A program made the position numbers and the translations under genes. Shown here one piece after another: positions 9,243 through 17,107 of a stretch of 64,000 nucleotides of DNA. Source of the DNA: Flagellimonas spongiicola (GTDB taxonomy: Bacteria > Bacteroidota > Bacteroidia > Flavobacteriales > Flavobacteriaceae); assembly GCF_023502425.1 (NCBI RefSeq), contig NZ_JAMFMA010000001.1, forward strand, positions 992,001 through 1,056,000. Direction: 5' to 3'. The stretch's first letter is position 1. The number at the start of each line of letters is the position of its first letter. The notes under the pieces are model-generated. The model was not told the origin of the DNA. It did not search any database and saw nothing but the letters and a program-made list of their open reading frames with translations.

Positions 9243-10925
9243 TTAGATGGTATGTTGTTTAAGGAATTCTTTGGCTTCTAATATTTCTTTTCTATCAGAA
9301 TTAATGTCCTTGGTTTGATTTAGCAATATTTCAAAATAATATTTGGCCTTTTTTATATCACCAAGTTGTTTAGCAGAAGCAGCAGCGCCATAAAGACCAT
9401 TGAACCTATTTGGACGTTTTTCCAAATTGAGTTCATACACTTCCATGGCTTCACTCGGTTTGTTCAAGGCTAATAACATATCTCCAAGAAGTTCATCTGC
9501 CGGTAAAATTTCACCAGGTGTTACAGGATGTTTGGATGTTTTACTTTCCATATCGGCTGCAGAGGTCATCAATAATAAGGCTTCTTCATTATTGCCTTCT
9601 TTTAGCTGAATCCATGCTTCAATAGTTTTTATTTGAATAGCTACTTGGTTTGCTTTATAGGAATCATTGAGAGTCATCAACTCCTTTTCGAAAGAACGAA
9701 GTAAATTAAGTTCTTCTTGAGCAGTTTCTAATTCATTTATATGAATGTTTCCTAATGCTCTCGAAAAATGTAGCAATGCCTTTTGCCAAGGAAATTCTTG
9801 CCATTCTAATTCAGGTATCTCAGGTAATTCTATTTTAGCAGCTTCCTTCCAATTTTTATTCTCAACAGCGATTCGAGAAGGAATTGCAGCTGCGGTGTAT
9901 GCAATTTTAAAATTTGGTGGAAATATTTTTTCAAATGACTTAAGATAATTGAATTGCGCAATGGCCGACGAATTATCGCTTGTTTGCAAATAGGCATAAA
10001 CCAAATATCCCATAGCGTGTACCTCTTCATCCCAATGGGCACCAGGAGCAATACTTTCTGCATAGCAAATTGCAGATTCAGCAGAATTGAGATTTGTGTT
10101 TATGGATTCTTTCCAAAGCCCCAACCTTGTAAATATATGTGATGGCATATGTTGCGCATGTGCAGAATTTGGAGCAATATCGGCATAACGTCTAGCCGTA
10201 TTCAAACCCAATTCTGCCAATTCAGGGTAATCATAAGAATGGATAATGTAATGGGCAATTCCAGGATGATTTGGTTCTTTGACGAACAACTGTTCTAAAA
10301 TTTTTCCTGCATCACGTTGTATGGCGTATGTTTTATCAGAAGGTAGTGCAGAAGCACGTAGTGCCAAAGCATAAAAAATAGCAACTTCTGAATCATCAGG
10401 ATAGGCCTCATACATTAATTTCATTTTTTGGGCATAGCGCTGCTTCCTTGTTTGATTATCTATGGTTTCCCAATCTTTGTAGAAAGCCCCAATAGCGTCT
10501 AAATACTGTTGGGCTTTTTTTGATTTTGGCAGTTCTTTGGCAACTGAAAGAAGTTTTATTCCTTTTTCTAAGACAGACTGCTCTGGAGGGGCCCATAAAC
10601 CATGATAAATACTCATGGCAACTCCCCAATACGCCATAGCACATGTAGGGTCTTTATCAATTACTTCGACGAATGCTTTTTCCGATTCTATGTACTCAAA
10701 GGAATGCAGTAATGAAATTGCCAGATTGAAGGTTCCCCTAGTTTCATAGCTACAAGATTCGGAAAAACTAACTTCTCCAAACTCGCCATTGCCACACAAT
10801 AATAATTCACCTCTTTTAAGGTCTAAACTTGCTAAATTTGGCGCCGATTGTTTCTTCTTACAAGAAGAGATGAGCAACAAGGAAATAAGCAAAAGGGGAG
10901 CGGATAGTCGTATAACTTTCTTCAT
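9243..10925 (-). CDS. TPR-repeat lipoprotein, 560 aa
   Basis: The N-terminus is a lipoprotein signal (MKKVIRLSAPLLLISLLLISSCKKK) with the lipid-acceptor Cys in 'LISSC'. A helical repeat protein follows: 'TFNLAISLLHSFEYIESEKA', 'MAYWGVAMSIYHGLW', 'NHPGIAHYIIHSYDYPE', 'AQHMPSHIFTRLGLWKESIN' and a C-terminal TPR pair ('AMEVYELNLEKRPNRFNGLY', 'AKYYFEILLNQTKD'). The conserved His-rich segments ('AHYIIHSYDYP', 'HMPSHIFTRLG') are shared by a family of bacterial TPR proteins of unknown activity and might bind metal. It should be anchored in the outer or inner membrane facing the periplasm. The start at 10925 is chosen because the upstream in-frame TTG adds nothing recognisable. Confidence 0.75.
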   Translation of the reverse strand: MKKVIRLSAPLLLISLLLISSCKKKQSAPNLASLDLKRGELLLCGNGEFGEVSFSESCSYETRGTFNLAISLLHSFEYIESEKAFVEVIDKDPTCAMAYWGVAMSIYHGLWAPPEQSVLEKGIKLLSVAKELPKSKKAQQYLDAIGAFYKDWETIDNQTRKQRYAQKMKLMYEAYPDDSEVAIFYALALRASALPSDKTYAIQRDAGKILEQLFVKEPNHPGIAHYIIHSYDYPELAELGLNTARRYADIAPNSAHAQHMPSHIFTRLGLWKESINTNLNSAESAICYAESIAPGAHWDEEVHAMGYLVYAYLQTSDNSSAIAQFNYLKSFEKIFPPNFKIAYTAAAIPSRIAVENKNWKEAAKIELPEIPELEWQEFPWQKALLHFSRALGNIHINELETAQEELNLLRSFEKELMTLNDSYKANQVAIQIKTIEAWIQLKEGNNEEALLLMTSAADMESKTSKHPVTPGEILPADELLGDMLLALNKPSEAMEVYELNLEKRPNRFNGLYGAAASAKQLGDIKKAKYYFEILLNQTKDINSDRKEILEAKEFLKQHTI

Positions 10926-10994
10926 TCTAGTAAGATACAAAGTTTAGATTGGTTTATAGAAAATTAAATTCAACGTATTAAACCATGCTTCGTT

Positions 10995-12203
10995 TCAGCC
11001 AATATTGGGGGTTCTTTTTTTGTCAATAATGATAAACCCGACAAGTCCTATACTCACAAGTACCATTGCTATTGTTCCTAATTTGATTCCTAAAGTCGGA
11101 TTGTCATAAAGTCTCTCATTGAACAAGCCAAAAAACAGTGCAAATAATTTTGGTGGAACAAAAGCCAGACTAATTAATATGGCAAGGTATTTTGGGTTAG
11201 AATACTTCGTCAGTATTGAATGAATTATTGGGGCAATATGTATCTCGGAAATTGCTAAGAACAGTAGTGCAAGAAAAAAGTAAATTGTATGGTTTGCTGC
11301 AGGTACTTCTGGGATAAATAAAATAATTCCAAAAGCGATTGCACCAGAAATAAAGCCTACTAGCAATTTGAAAAACTGAGAGCTATAAAAATACGTCCAT
11401 ATTATGATAGCGATCAAACATATTGGAACAACGAAAATAGAACTCATGGATTGCCACGCACTTTTGGAGATCTCCAATAATGAAATCTCACTAAATTTAA
11501 GTTGTAAATCAACTATTCGGAAGCTTGAAATTTCGTAGATACCCCAAAAAAGCCCAACTATTAATAATGCGATTACTATGTTTAATATTCGCCGTTCAAA
11601 TGGTACATTGTCTCTTTGATGAAATTCATTCTCTTTAGTTTTTAATATCGGAATTAGCGAAAGTAATGTCAGCAAACCACTAATGATAAAGCCAATAGTA
11701 TAACCAAATTTTTCGCCTGAATAGCCGATTAGCAAAATTCCAATAAAGGATCCTATATTAATTACGAGAAAAAAAAGTGTAAAACCTGCATCTAGTAATT
11801 GGGTGCTTTTTAAATAAGATTTGCCATAATTAGCTATGATATTAGGGGTGAAAAGACCAGTTCCAAGGACAATAAGAAATAACCCAATATAAAGACCGTA
11901 GCTAGAGGGTAAGCATAGTATAAATGCGCCAGCAGATTGTACTAATCCACCAATTATAATCGACTTCTTGTTTCCAATTAAAAGGTCTCCTAGAGTAGCA
12001 CCTAATACCTGTGAGAAAATAATTGAACCTGAAAACCAACCATATACTAGAATTGCTTGTGTGTCATCCATTTTCAAAACCCCCGCTATCATATATAAGA
12101 CCAATAGAGCGCGAAGACCATAGAAAGATGCACTTTCTAACATTCTGGACAAACTAAAATATAAAGTCTCTTTTGGAAGTTTCTGGTTTTTAATTATTCC
12201 CAT
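10995..12203 (-). CDS. POT/PTR-type MFS transporter
   Basis: A 402-residue polytopic protein with roughly 11-12 hydrophobic segments. 'ESASFYGLRALLVLYMI' near the N-terminus matches the ExxERFxYY/YG region of proton-dependent oligopeptide transporters. 'FTLFFLVINIGSFIGILLIG' matches the second POT signature (FxxxYxxINxGS), and 'GTGLFTPNIIANYGKSYL' is the conserved helix-4 region. The classical ExxER is reduced to 'ESASF', so substrate may differ from di/tripeptides. It is shorter than most POTs (about 500), lacking the extra insertion helices. The start codon directly abuts the stop of the 117-codon gene at 12204-12557, indicating co-transcription and probably translational coupling. Confidence 0.75.
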   Translation of the reverse strand: MGIIKNQKLPKETLYFSLSRMLESASFYGLRALLVLYMIAGVLKMDDTQAILVYGWFSGSIIFSQVLGATLGDLLIGNKKSIIIGGLVQSAGAFILCLPSSYGLYIGLFLIVLGTGLFTPNIIANYGKSYLKSTQLLDAGFTLFFLVINIGSFIGILLIGYSGEKFGYTIGFIISGLLTLLSLIPILKTKENEFHQRDNVPFERRILNIVIALLIVGLFWGIYEISSFRIVDLQLKFSEISLLEISKSAWQSMSSIFVVPICLIAIIIWTYFYSSQFFKLLVGFISGAIAFGIILFIPEVPAANHTIYFFLALLFLAISEIHIAPIIHSILTKYSNPKYLAILISLAFVPPKLFALFFGLFNERLYDNPTLGIKLGTIAMVLVSIGLVGFIIIDKKRTPNIG

Positions 12204-12557
12204 TTAGTCTATTTGGCGGTTATGGTTTTCCTTTTTTTCTGAAGTTTTACTTCTATTACTTGGTTTGATTAAATCGTAAGCTGTTTCTTTTATCCCTTTA
12301 TAATCCTGTTTTGATTTTCGTTGTTGGATTATTCCCTGGTTCTTTAAGTTAATTAGAATGTTTTTTATTTTTTTGATTTTAGGTTTGTTGCCTAAAACTT
12401 CAGTTTGATTAGCAATTGGAAATCCTGTGACTCCTAAAACGCTCAGCGGAGTTATCACAAGTTCTTTGTTATCAGTTACAGACTTGATAATTTTCAAAAT
12501 CAGCACTTCATTAATTTCCTCAAGTGGAATGTTGTAAAGTTTAGGGAGGTTTTTCAT
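12204..12557 (-). CDS. Small hypothetical protein, possible winged-helix regulator
   Basis: A 117-residue basic, soluble protein of no family I can name. The arrangement 'PLEEINEVLILKIIKSVTDN', 'KIKKIKNILINLKNQGIIQQ', 'YKGIKETAYDLI' (helix, helix, then a 'NLKNQGII' segment followed by a charged strand) looks like a winged-helix DNA-binding core. In that reading, 'LKNQGIIQQRKSKQDYKGIK' would be the recognition helix end and wing. The tail is Lys/Ser/Asn-rich. It is the upstream partner of the POT transporter, with its stop touching the transporter start, so it may control that gene. This is inference from pattern only. Confidence 0.5.
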   Translation of the reverse strand: MKNLPKLYNIPLEEINEVLILKIIKSVTDNKELVITPLSVLGVTGFPIANQTEVLGNKPKIKKIKNILINLKNQGIIQQRKSKQDYKGIKETAYDLIKPSNRSKTSEKKENHNRQID

Positions 12558-12663
12558 TTTCAGCTTTTGTATAGAATCAAGCTATGCTTCTTTATATTTT
12601 ATCTGCCCTCAAACTCCCAAAAAAAACATATTTGATAACTTACAGGGTGGTTGCTTTTAGCAA

Positions 12664-13380
12664 TTACTGGCCTACATCATCTTTCGTGTCAGAATAATTC
12701 TTTTTTATGTTCTCCAGCAATTCATCGTACTTCTTTCCCTTTTTAACATGGTTTTTCACTCTTTTGATGTTGTCCAGCTCCTTAATTTCCAAATCAATGT
12801 CCATGCGTAAGGCAAAAACGAAAGAAAACAGTCCCATACCTAGAAAGGTCAGTGCTTTTTGGTTGAAAATATTTAGAAATGAAGTAGCAGCATAGTTTAA
12901 AGAGAAAAAGAAAAGGATAAAAAATGTTAAAGATGACATTGCGAAAAAATGAATAGAAGATGCCTTAAGTCTTATGTTGTTGGTGTAATAAGATTTTGCT
13001 AAACCTTTGGACAAGGAATAGTAAAAATTCATACACTCTTCTTTTCTTAATTGCTCTTCTCTTTCAAAAAAGTTCCGATAATTGTCAACTTTAGTATTCT
13101 TAAAAAGGCTTCTCCATATTTTAATTATAATGTCTAGAACGAACATGAAGAACTTGTCGTAATAGGTTGGTCTGTAAATCCAATAAAAAACAATTCCTAC
13201 GGCGATAAAGAAAAAGAGTCCCTTACTTATATCAACTTCTAGTGCAATCTTCCCCGTATTATAATATTCAATGCTCTTCATAAGCATTACTGCAGCTAAC
13301 AAATACCTTATGATGTTAGCATAAGTTATCTTTTCAAAGATTACTTCAACAGCATTTTTTTTACTTTCGTTTATGTCCAT
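12664..13380 (-). CDS. Four-helix membrane protein, 238 aa
   Basis: No named family recognised. Hydrophobic segments lie near residues 24-40 ('IIRYLLAAVMLMKSIEYY'), 50-68 ('GLFFFIAVGIVFYWIYRP'), 142-166 ('FFAMSSLTFFILFFFSLNY') and 175-192 ('ALTFLGMGLFSFVFALRM'). Between them is a long charged helical stretch ('NYRNFFEREEQLRKEECMNF'), and the protein ends in a Lys-rich cytoplasmic tail. It lies 151 bp downstream of the cyclase-like gene at 13532-14470 on the same strand. Cyclase-then-membrane-protein order is that of Pycsar antiphage pairs, but no cyclic-nucleotide-binding domain is visible here. Confidence 0.6.
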   Translation of the reverse strand: MDINESKKNAVEVIFEKITYANIIRYLLAAVMLMKSIEYYNTGKIALEVDISKGLFFFIAVGIVFYWIYRPTYYDKFFMFVLDIIIKIWRSLFKNTKVDNYRNFFEREEQLRKEECMNFYYSLSKGLAKSYYTNNIRLKASSIHFFAMSSLTFFILFFFSLNYAATSFLNIFNQKALTFLGMGLFSFVFALRMDIDLEIKELDNIKRVKNHVKKGKKYDELLENIKKNYSDTKDDVGQ

Positions 13381-13531
13381 AATTAGATTGTTTTTTAATT
13401 AATGCTACCAAACAGTCTTGGTTATCTGTAGGGGGGTGGCAAACGGGCTGTTTGCTAGTAGTCTTGTTATAGGCTCTATGATTGGAGCGTATTCCATAGG
13501 TATGCACTATACACTTTGTAAGCGACCATAA

Positions 13532-14470
13532 TTATTTAATTTTTGTAATTGCTTCATTCAACTCTGTTAAGTCCCAAGCTCGTTGGCCATAATTGCCATA
13601 CATTTGTATTAAGTCGCACAAATGACTAATTCCGCCACCATATTGTTTCATTACTCCTGTACTTGTTCTTTCATTAATATGTTCGGTAAAATTCGCACGC
13701 CATATCAAATTGAATGACTCCACCTTTGTCTTAAAATCCTCCGTCCTTTCAAGTTTTAGCTCTCCTTTGTTTCTTTGACGTGGTTGAAGAGCTAACCAAG
13801 GAATGTCTACAACATTGTCATGGGACAAATATTTGTTTTCAACATCATTTTTCCACATTTTGTATAGAGAGTTTGTTTTAATTTTACTTGAGCCACTACT
13901 AACTTTTTTAAATTCTTCTATATAATTGGGGTCGACTGAAATTAATCCACCGGTAGTATTTTTCTCTAAATAGTATGCTCTAACAATTCCTTCACCTGCT
14001 AGAAACTCATTCGGTGAGATTCCGGAATATTTCTCAATAGATTCAATTTCCTTAGCACTTTTAATTTCGAGAACACTCCCTTTTGTAATAGCAATTTTTG
14101 GAACTATCATATGAAAAAACAATGGATGAGGGACTTTTTCAATCTGGACATGGTTATGAATAAGACATTCATTTTGAATGTTGGTAGCAACAATTAATGC
14201 TGATTTTACATTTTTAGTAACGATAAAGCAGGCGTCGGTAAACTGATATTTGACAATGTCATCAATACCTTCGAGCGCATCTGAAATAGCTCTATGAAAT
14301 CTAACAAGATTATTTACCGTAATGCCCGAACTTAAAATACACCGGTTCGCGAAGGCTATTAAATCAGCGAAAATCACATAATGATCATCCCAATGGTCTG
14401 ACCATTCACTGGCGTTAACTATACTTAATCCTTCACTTTTTACAGATTCTGCAGCTTCTTTGAAATTCAT
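13532..14470 (-). CDS. Divergent class III nucleotidyl cyclase-like protein
   Basis: A 312-residue soluble protein whose first 180 residues follow the order of class III cyclase motifs. 'YVIFADLIAFANR' has Asp36 where the first metal-binding Asp sits, and 'YQFTDACFIVT' has Asp79 at the second. 'KIAITKGSVLEI' (125-136) corresponds to the usual 'RIGIHTGxV' strand, and 'GEGIVRAYYLEK' (159-170) to 'GDxVNxAxRLE'. 'LISVD' (176-180) corresponds to the strand after it. The catalytic Asn and Arg of that helix are replaced (Arg and Tyr), so it may use another nucleotide, bind rather than cyclise, or be inactive. The C-terminal 130 residues are unrecognised. It sits between a GmrSD-type protein and a membrane protein, a defence-like setting. 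Confidence 0.5.
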   Translation of the reverse strand: MNFKEAAESVKSEGLSIVNASEWSDHWDDHYVIFADLIAFANRCILSSGITVNNLVRFHRAISDALEGIDDIVKYQFTDACFIVTKNVKSALIVATNIQNECLIHNHVQIEKVPHPLFFHMIVPKIAITKGSVLEIKSAKEIESIEKYSGISPNEFLAGEGIVRAYYLEKNTTGGLISVDPNYIEEFKKVSSGSSKIKTNSLYKMWKNDVENKYLSHDNVVDIPWLALQPRQRNKGELKLERTEDFKTKVESFNLIWRANFTEHINERTSTGVMKQYGGGISHLCDLIQMYGNYGQRAWDLTELNEAITKIK

Positions 14471-14662
14471 TGTTGTTAATTGTTCCTAACACTTTAAGCT
14501 ATACCTCATTTCATTATATCTACCGCCCAAAAATCCCAAGCCAAATATTTTCAATAGCAGGTGGGTGGGGAGTTGTTTATCATTGCAAGTGATTTCGTTA
14601 TTGGATCGTGTATAGTTCGCACCGAGAAGAGTATACATTTATCACCTTGTTACAAGGCGTTT

Positions 14663-16399
14663 TTATTCTTTCCATCTCTTTGTTATCCATGTAGATATTA
14701 TTTCTGCACGTTCTTTAATCGTTTGTTCGTTCCACTCTTCCCATTTCTCTGCCAAGTCTCTTGGTGTAATGAACATTGATTCCTTTTTAAATCTGGTTCT
14801 CTTTTTCGAATAGATGTCTCTTTGAACATTCTTGTTGAGTTCGCCAGAAAGCGGTATTAAATTGGACAAAGTATCTTTTAATTCGGAGTGCTTTTCTTTA
14901 CTGATAATTTTAGACCATTTATCTCCTTCTATCCAGGAGTTCGGCATTATATGTTCCATTGTAAATTCATCTGAGGGAGTATCTCCTTCGATTGATTTGT
15001 CATACTCTCTTAACAGATATGGTGTAATACGAGCTTTATAAAGGGCCCTAGTTTTAACTGCATTTATTACCTCCCTATTATTTGGGTATTGAATAGTAGA
15101 ACGATTCAGTATTTCTGACTTTAAATTATCTACTGATGGATTAGATTCAATTTCATTCCAAACTCCTTTGAATATTGCATGTAAGCCAGTTGGTTCGTAT
15201 CCAAGGATTGCTCTTCTAACTAAAAACGATTCCAAAAATTCAAGAAGTTTAATTCCTTTTTTCAAGCTAAGATTACTTGCCTGAATCTCATATGTTATTT
15301 TCATAACGAAAGGATAGGTTGCCGAGGGGACTCTAATTGCATGTAGGTTCTTTATTTGTTGGTTTAGTTTAATTGATTCGTATGACGGATTACCTAAAAC
15401 TATATCCAAATAAGTCTTTTGATATGGTTTCATTTGGCCAATAATTTCACCTGGGGTCAAGTCTTTCCATATTACCCTTAATTCAGAAAAAAGCTCTGAT
15501 TTTTTTACTGTTGAGTTGTAGATAAGAGTGTAAGGGAAAAAGAATCCGTCTTCCCTTTCTTCAAACTGCGCTTCAAACGGTCTCCATTCCGTTTCGTAGG
15601 TATTTAGTGATTCTTCAGGGTTTTGACTGATTCTTGAAAATATTTCATTTCTAACTAAGTCTACTATTCCAACCTTAACACCTCTAAAATTTAATCTTTC
15701 AAAAATTTTGGTAGCAACAACCGCATCAGTCAATTTCAGATGTACAAATGTTAAGTCACGAGTAATTATGCTCAATGTTTCTTGGAGATAATCAATAACA
15801 GCTTGAGGCTCCGAAGGGGACGTCCTTTTCAACCATGCTATTATTCGTGAATATTGTTTAGTGAGATTACCAGAGCTATTACCAGAAGGCAGTGGAGGTA
15901 TTGGGGGATTTTCTTTTAATGTGTCTTTTAAGTGTTCAGGTGTGTTTATTCTATCCCAAATAGCTCTAAACTGACTTCTATCTTTAAATGAAGGTACTAG
16001 CCTCGTGTTTACATTCAAACCTCTTCGTTGCGGAAGTAAAAGGAATTCTTGAATTATTTCGGAGGCAGCTTCCTTATCGTAAAAATGAATTCGCTCTGCA
16101 ATGGCCAGCATGAAAATGTATAATGTTAGCAATCTTTGTTGTCCATCAACTATGTCTAAAGACCGCAGTCTACCGGTGATTTTAGAATCTCTTGGCCTTT
16201 CGTAAGCCACAACCGCTCCTAAAAACTGAGAGTTTTCAATAGAATCTTTAATTAACTGAAGATCATGTATTAAGAAATCAAATTCTTTCTGTTTCCAAAC
16301 GTAAGGGCGCTGAAATATCGGAATATGTATTTGGTCAGCATCTCGGAATAAATCCTCTATGCATTGTTCGTCTTGACTATCTGTGATCCAATTATTCAT
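14663..16399 (-). CDS. GmrSD-type restriction protein (DUF262 + DUF1524/HNH)
   Basis: A 578-residue fusion of the GmrS and GmrD halves. The N-terminal DUF262 domain shows 'IHIPIFQRPYVWKQKEFDFL' (residues about 24-43), 'LDIVDGQQRLLTLYIFMLAI' (about 81-100) and 'ATKIFERLNFRGVKVGIVDL'. These motifs belong to the ParB/Srx-like nucleotide-using fold. The C-terminal DUF1524 domain has 'EFTMEHIMPNSW' (His-His/HNH-type nuclease start) and 'LSNLIPLSGELNKNVQ', the family's conserved 'GNLxLLxxxxN' site, ending with Lys-rich 'YSKKRTRFKK'. Family members are type IV enzymes that cut modified (for example glucosylated) phage DNA in an NTP-dependent way. All key motifs appear intact. Length is normal for the fused form. 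Confidence 0.85.
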   Translation of the reverse strand: MNNWITDSQDEQCIEDLFRDADQIHIPIFQRPYVWKQKEFDFLIHDLQLIKDSIENSQFLGAVVAYERPRDSKITGRLRSLDIVDGQQRLLTLYIFMLAIAERIHFYDKEAASEIIQEFLLLPQRRGLNVNTRLVPSFKDRSQFRAIWDRINTPEHLKDTLKENPPIPPLPSGNSSGNLTKQYSRIIAWLKRTSPSEPQAVIDYLQETLSIITRDLTFVHLKLTDAVVATKIFERLNFRGVKVGIVDLVRNEIFSRISQNPEESLNTYETEWRPFEAQFEEREDGFFFPYTLIYNSTVKKSELFSELRVIWKDLTPGEIIGQMKPYQKTYLDIVLGNPSYESIKLNQQIKNLHAIRVPSATYPFVMKITYEIQASNLSLKKGIKLLEFLESFLVRRAILGYEPTGLHAIFKGVWNEIESNPSVDNLKSEILNRSTIQYPNNREVINAVKTRALYKARITPYLLREYDKSIEGDTPSDEFTMEHIMPNSWIEGDKWSKIISKEKHSELKDTLSNLIPLSGELNKNVQRDIYSKKRTRFKKESMFITPRDLAEKWEEWNEQTIKERAEIISTWITKRWKE

Positions 16400-16722
16400 T
16401 TTAGTTTTTTATGACTAGTAACGTATTCAGATATAAATCACATTAACGCACCATATCCTAGCTTACTAATTTCAAAGAAAATTCCTGCACATCAAAGTCG
16501 ATTTATCAGTAGTTATCAACGTACCTAATTCTCCCTGTTAATTCAGAAACTGTATCTTTAAAGCGCGAAACGTATTATTCTAGATGCCTACAACCTCTGT
16601 ATGTCTTAAAAAGTAGATATAGGATAGGCAAATGGGTGCAAGTCCCTAGACCATTCAAGGCATCGCTTTGATACGTTTCGCGGTGACCTATCCTCATTTT
16701 TAATCTTTTTAACCATACTCTT
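16400..16722 (+). other. 323-bp intergenic leader before the zinc-ribbon gene
   Basis: No open reading frame of note. The left two thirds are plain AT-rich sequence upstream of the GmrSD gene, which would hold its promoter on the minus strand. The right third contains several paired repeats described in the next entry, and a small hairpin-like element GGGTGCAAGTCCC at 16634-16646. Confidence 0.5.
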
Positions 16723-16732
16723 ATGCGAAACG
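16563..16732 (+). promoter_or_regulatory. Structured leader with mutually exclusive pairings over the start codon
   Basis: CGCGAAACGTAT (16564-16575) is perfectly complementary to ATACGTTTCGCG (16671-16682). The octamer GCGAAACG recurs at 16725-16732, overlapping the start codon of the next gene (ATGCGAAACG), so CGTTTCGC (16674-16681) could pair with either copy. A second pair, AGGATAGG (16621-16628) and CCTATCCT (16687-16694), crosses the first and would make a pseudoknot. This is the layout of a switch in which one pairing hides and the other frees the start site. Pairings are seen directly; regulation is inferred. Confidence 0.45.
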
Positions 16733-17028
16733 AAAATGGTCAGCGATGCCCGCAATGCAATGCGGTACTTCCTGCAACGGGTGCGCCAAACGTACCTCCA
16801 ATCCCACAGCTTACCCCAGCACAAATCCAACTCCTAGATTTTGTCAATGCCCTAGATGCCCCAGATATGGTACGGGCCTTAAAACTAATCCATGACCTGG
16901 CACTCTACCACTCAGACGGTCCCTTGGATGATCCTGAGAAAGTGGCCCTCTATTGGATGAAAGGCCTTTGGGAGTGTTTGGAGCAAATGAATCCATCAGA
17001 TGTCAATGATAAGAACCAAGACGGGTAG
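16723..17028 (+). CDS. Small zinc-ribbon protein, 101 aa
   Basis: A short protein beginning MRNENGQRCPQCNAVLPATG. The CPxC knuckle is one half of a zinc ribbon; a second CxxC is missing, so metal binding would need a partner or dimer. A Pro-rich linker ('APNVPPIPQLTPAQ') leads to a helical domain of about 65 residues ('LLDFVNALDAPDMVRALKLI', 'VALYWMKGLWECLEQMNPSD') with a fairly acidic surface. I do not recognise the family. It is the only plus-strand gene in the first 26 kb, sits behind the structured leader, and is followed by a strong hairpin, all of which support it being an independent real gene. Confidence 0.6.
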   Translation: MRNENGQRCPQCNAVLPATGAPNVPPIPQLTPAQIQLLDFVNALDAPDMVRALKLIHDLALYHSDGPLDDPEKVALYWMKGLWECLEQMNPSDVNDKNQDG

Positions 17029-17060
17029 AATCAAGACAAAAGACTTTTAGAGCAAAGACA

Positions 17061-17079
17061 GCTGGCGCAAAGCGCCAGC
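17061..17079. terminator. Strong hairpin between convergent genes
   Basis: GCTGGCGC-AAA-GCGCCAGC is a perfect 8-bp stem with a 3-base loop. It lies between the stop of the zinc-ribbon gene (17028) and the stop of rsgA (17108). The flanks are T/A-rich without a long clean T-run on either side, so termination in both directions is likely but not certain. Confidence 0.7.
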
Positions 17080-17107
17080 GCTGTGCTTTATAAAACCGGA
17101 CTTGGTG

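Noticed and set aside
16634..16646. GGGTGCAAGTCCC looks like a tRNA T-arm, and also like a segment of group II intron domain I.
   Set aside because: Stem of only three pairs, no acceptor, D or anticodon arms around it, and no reverse transcriptase gene or domain V nearby.
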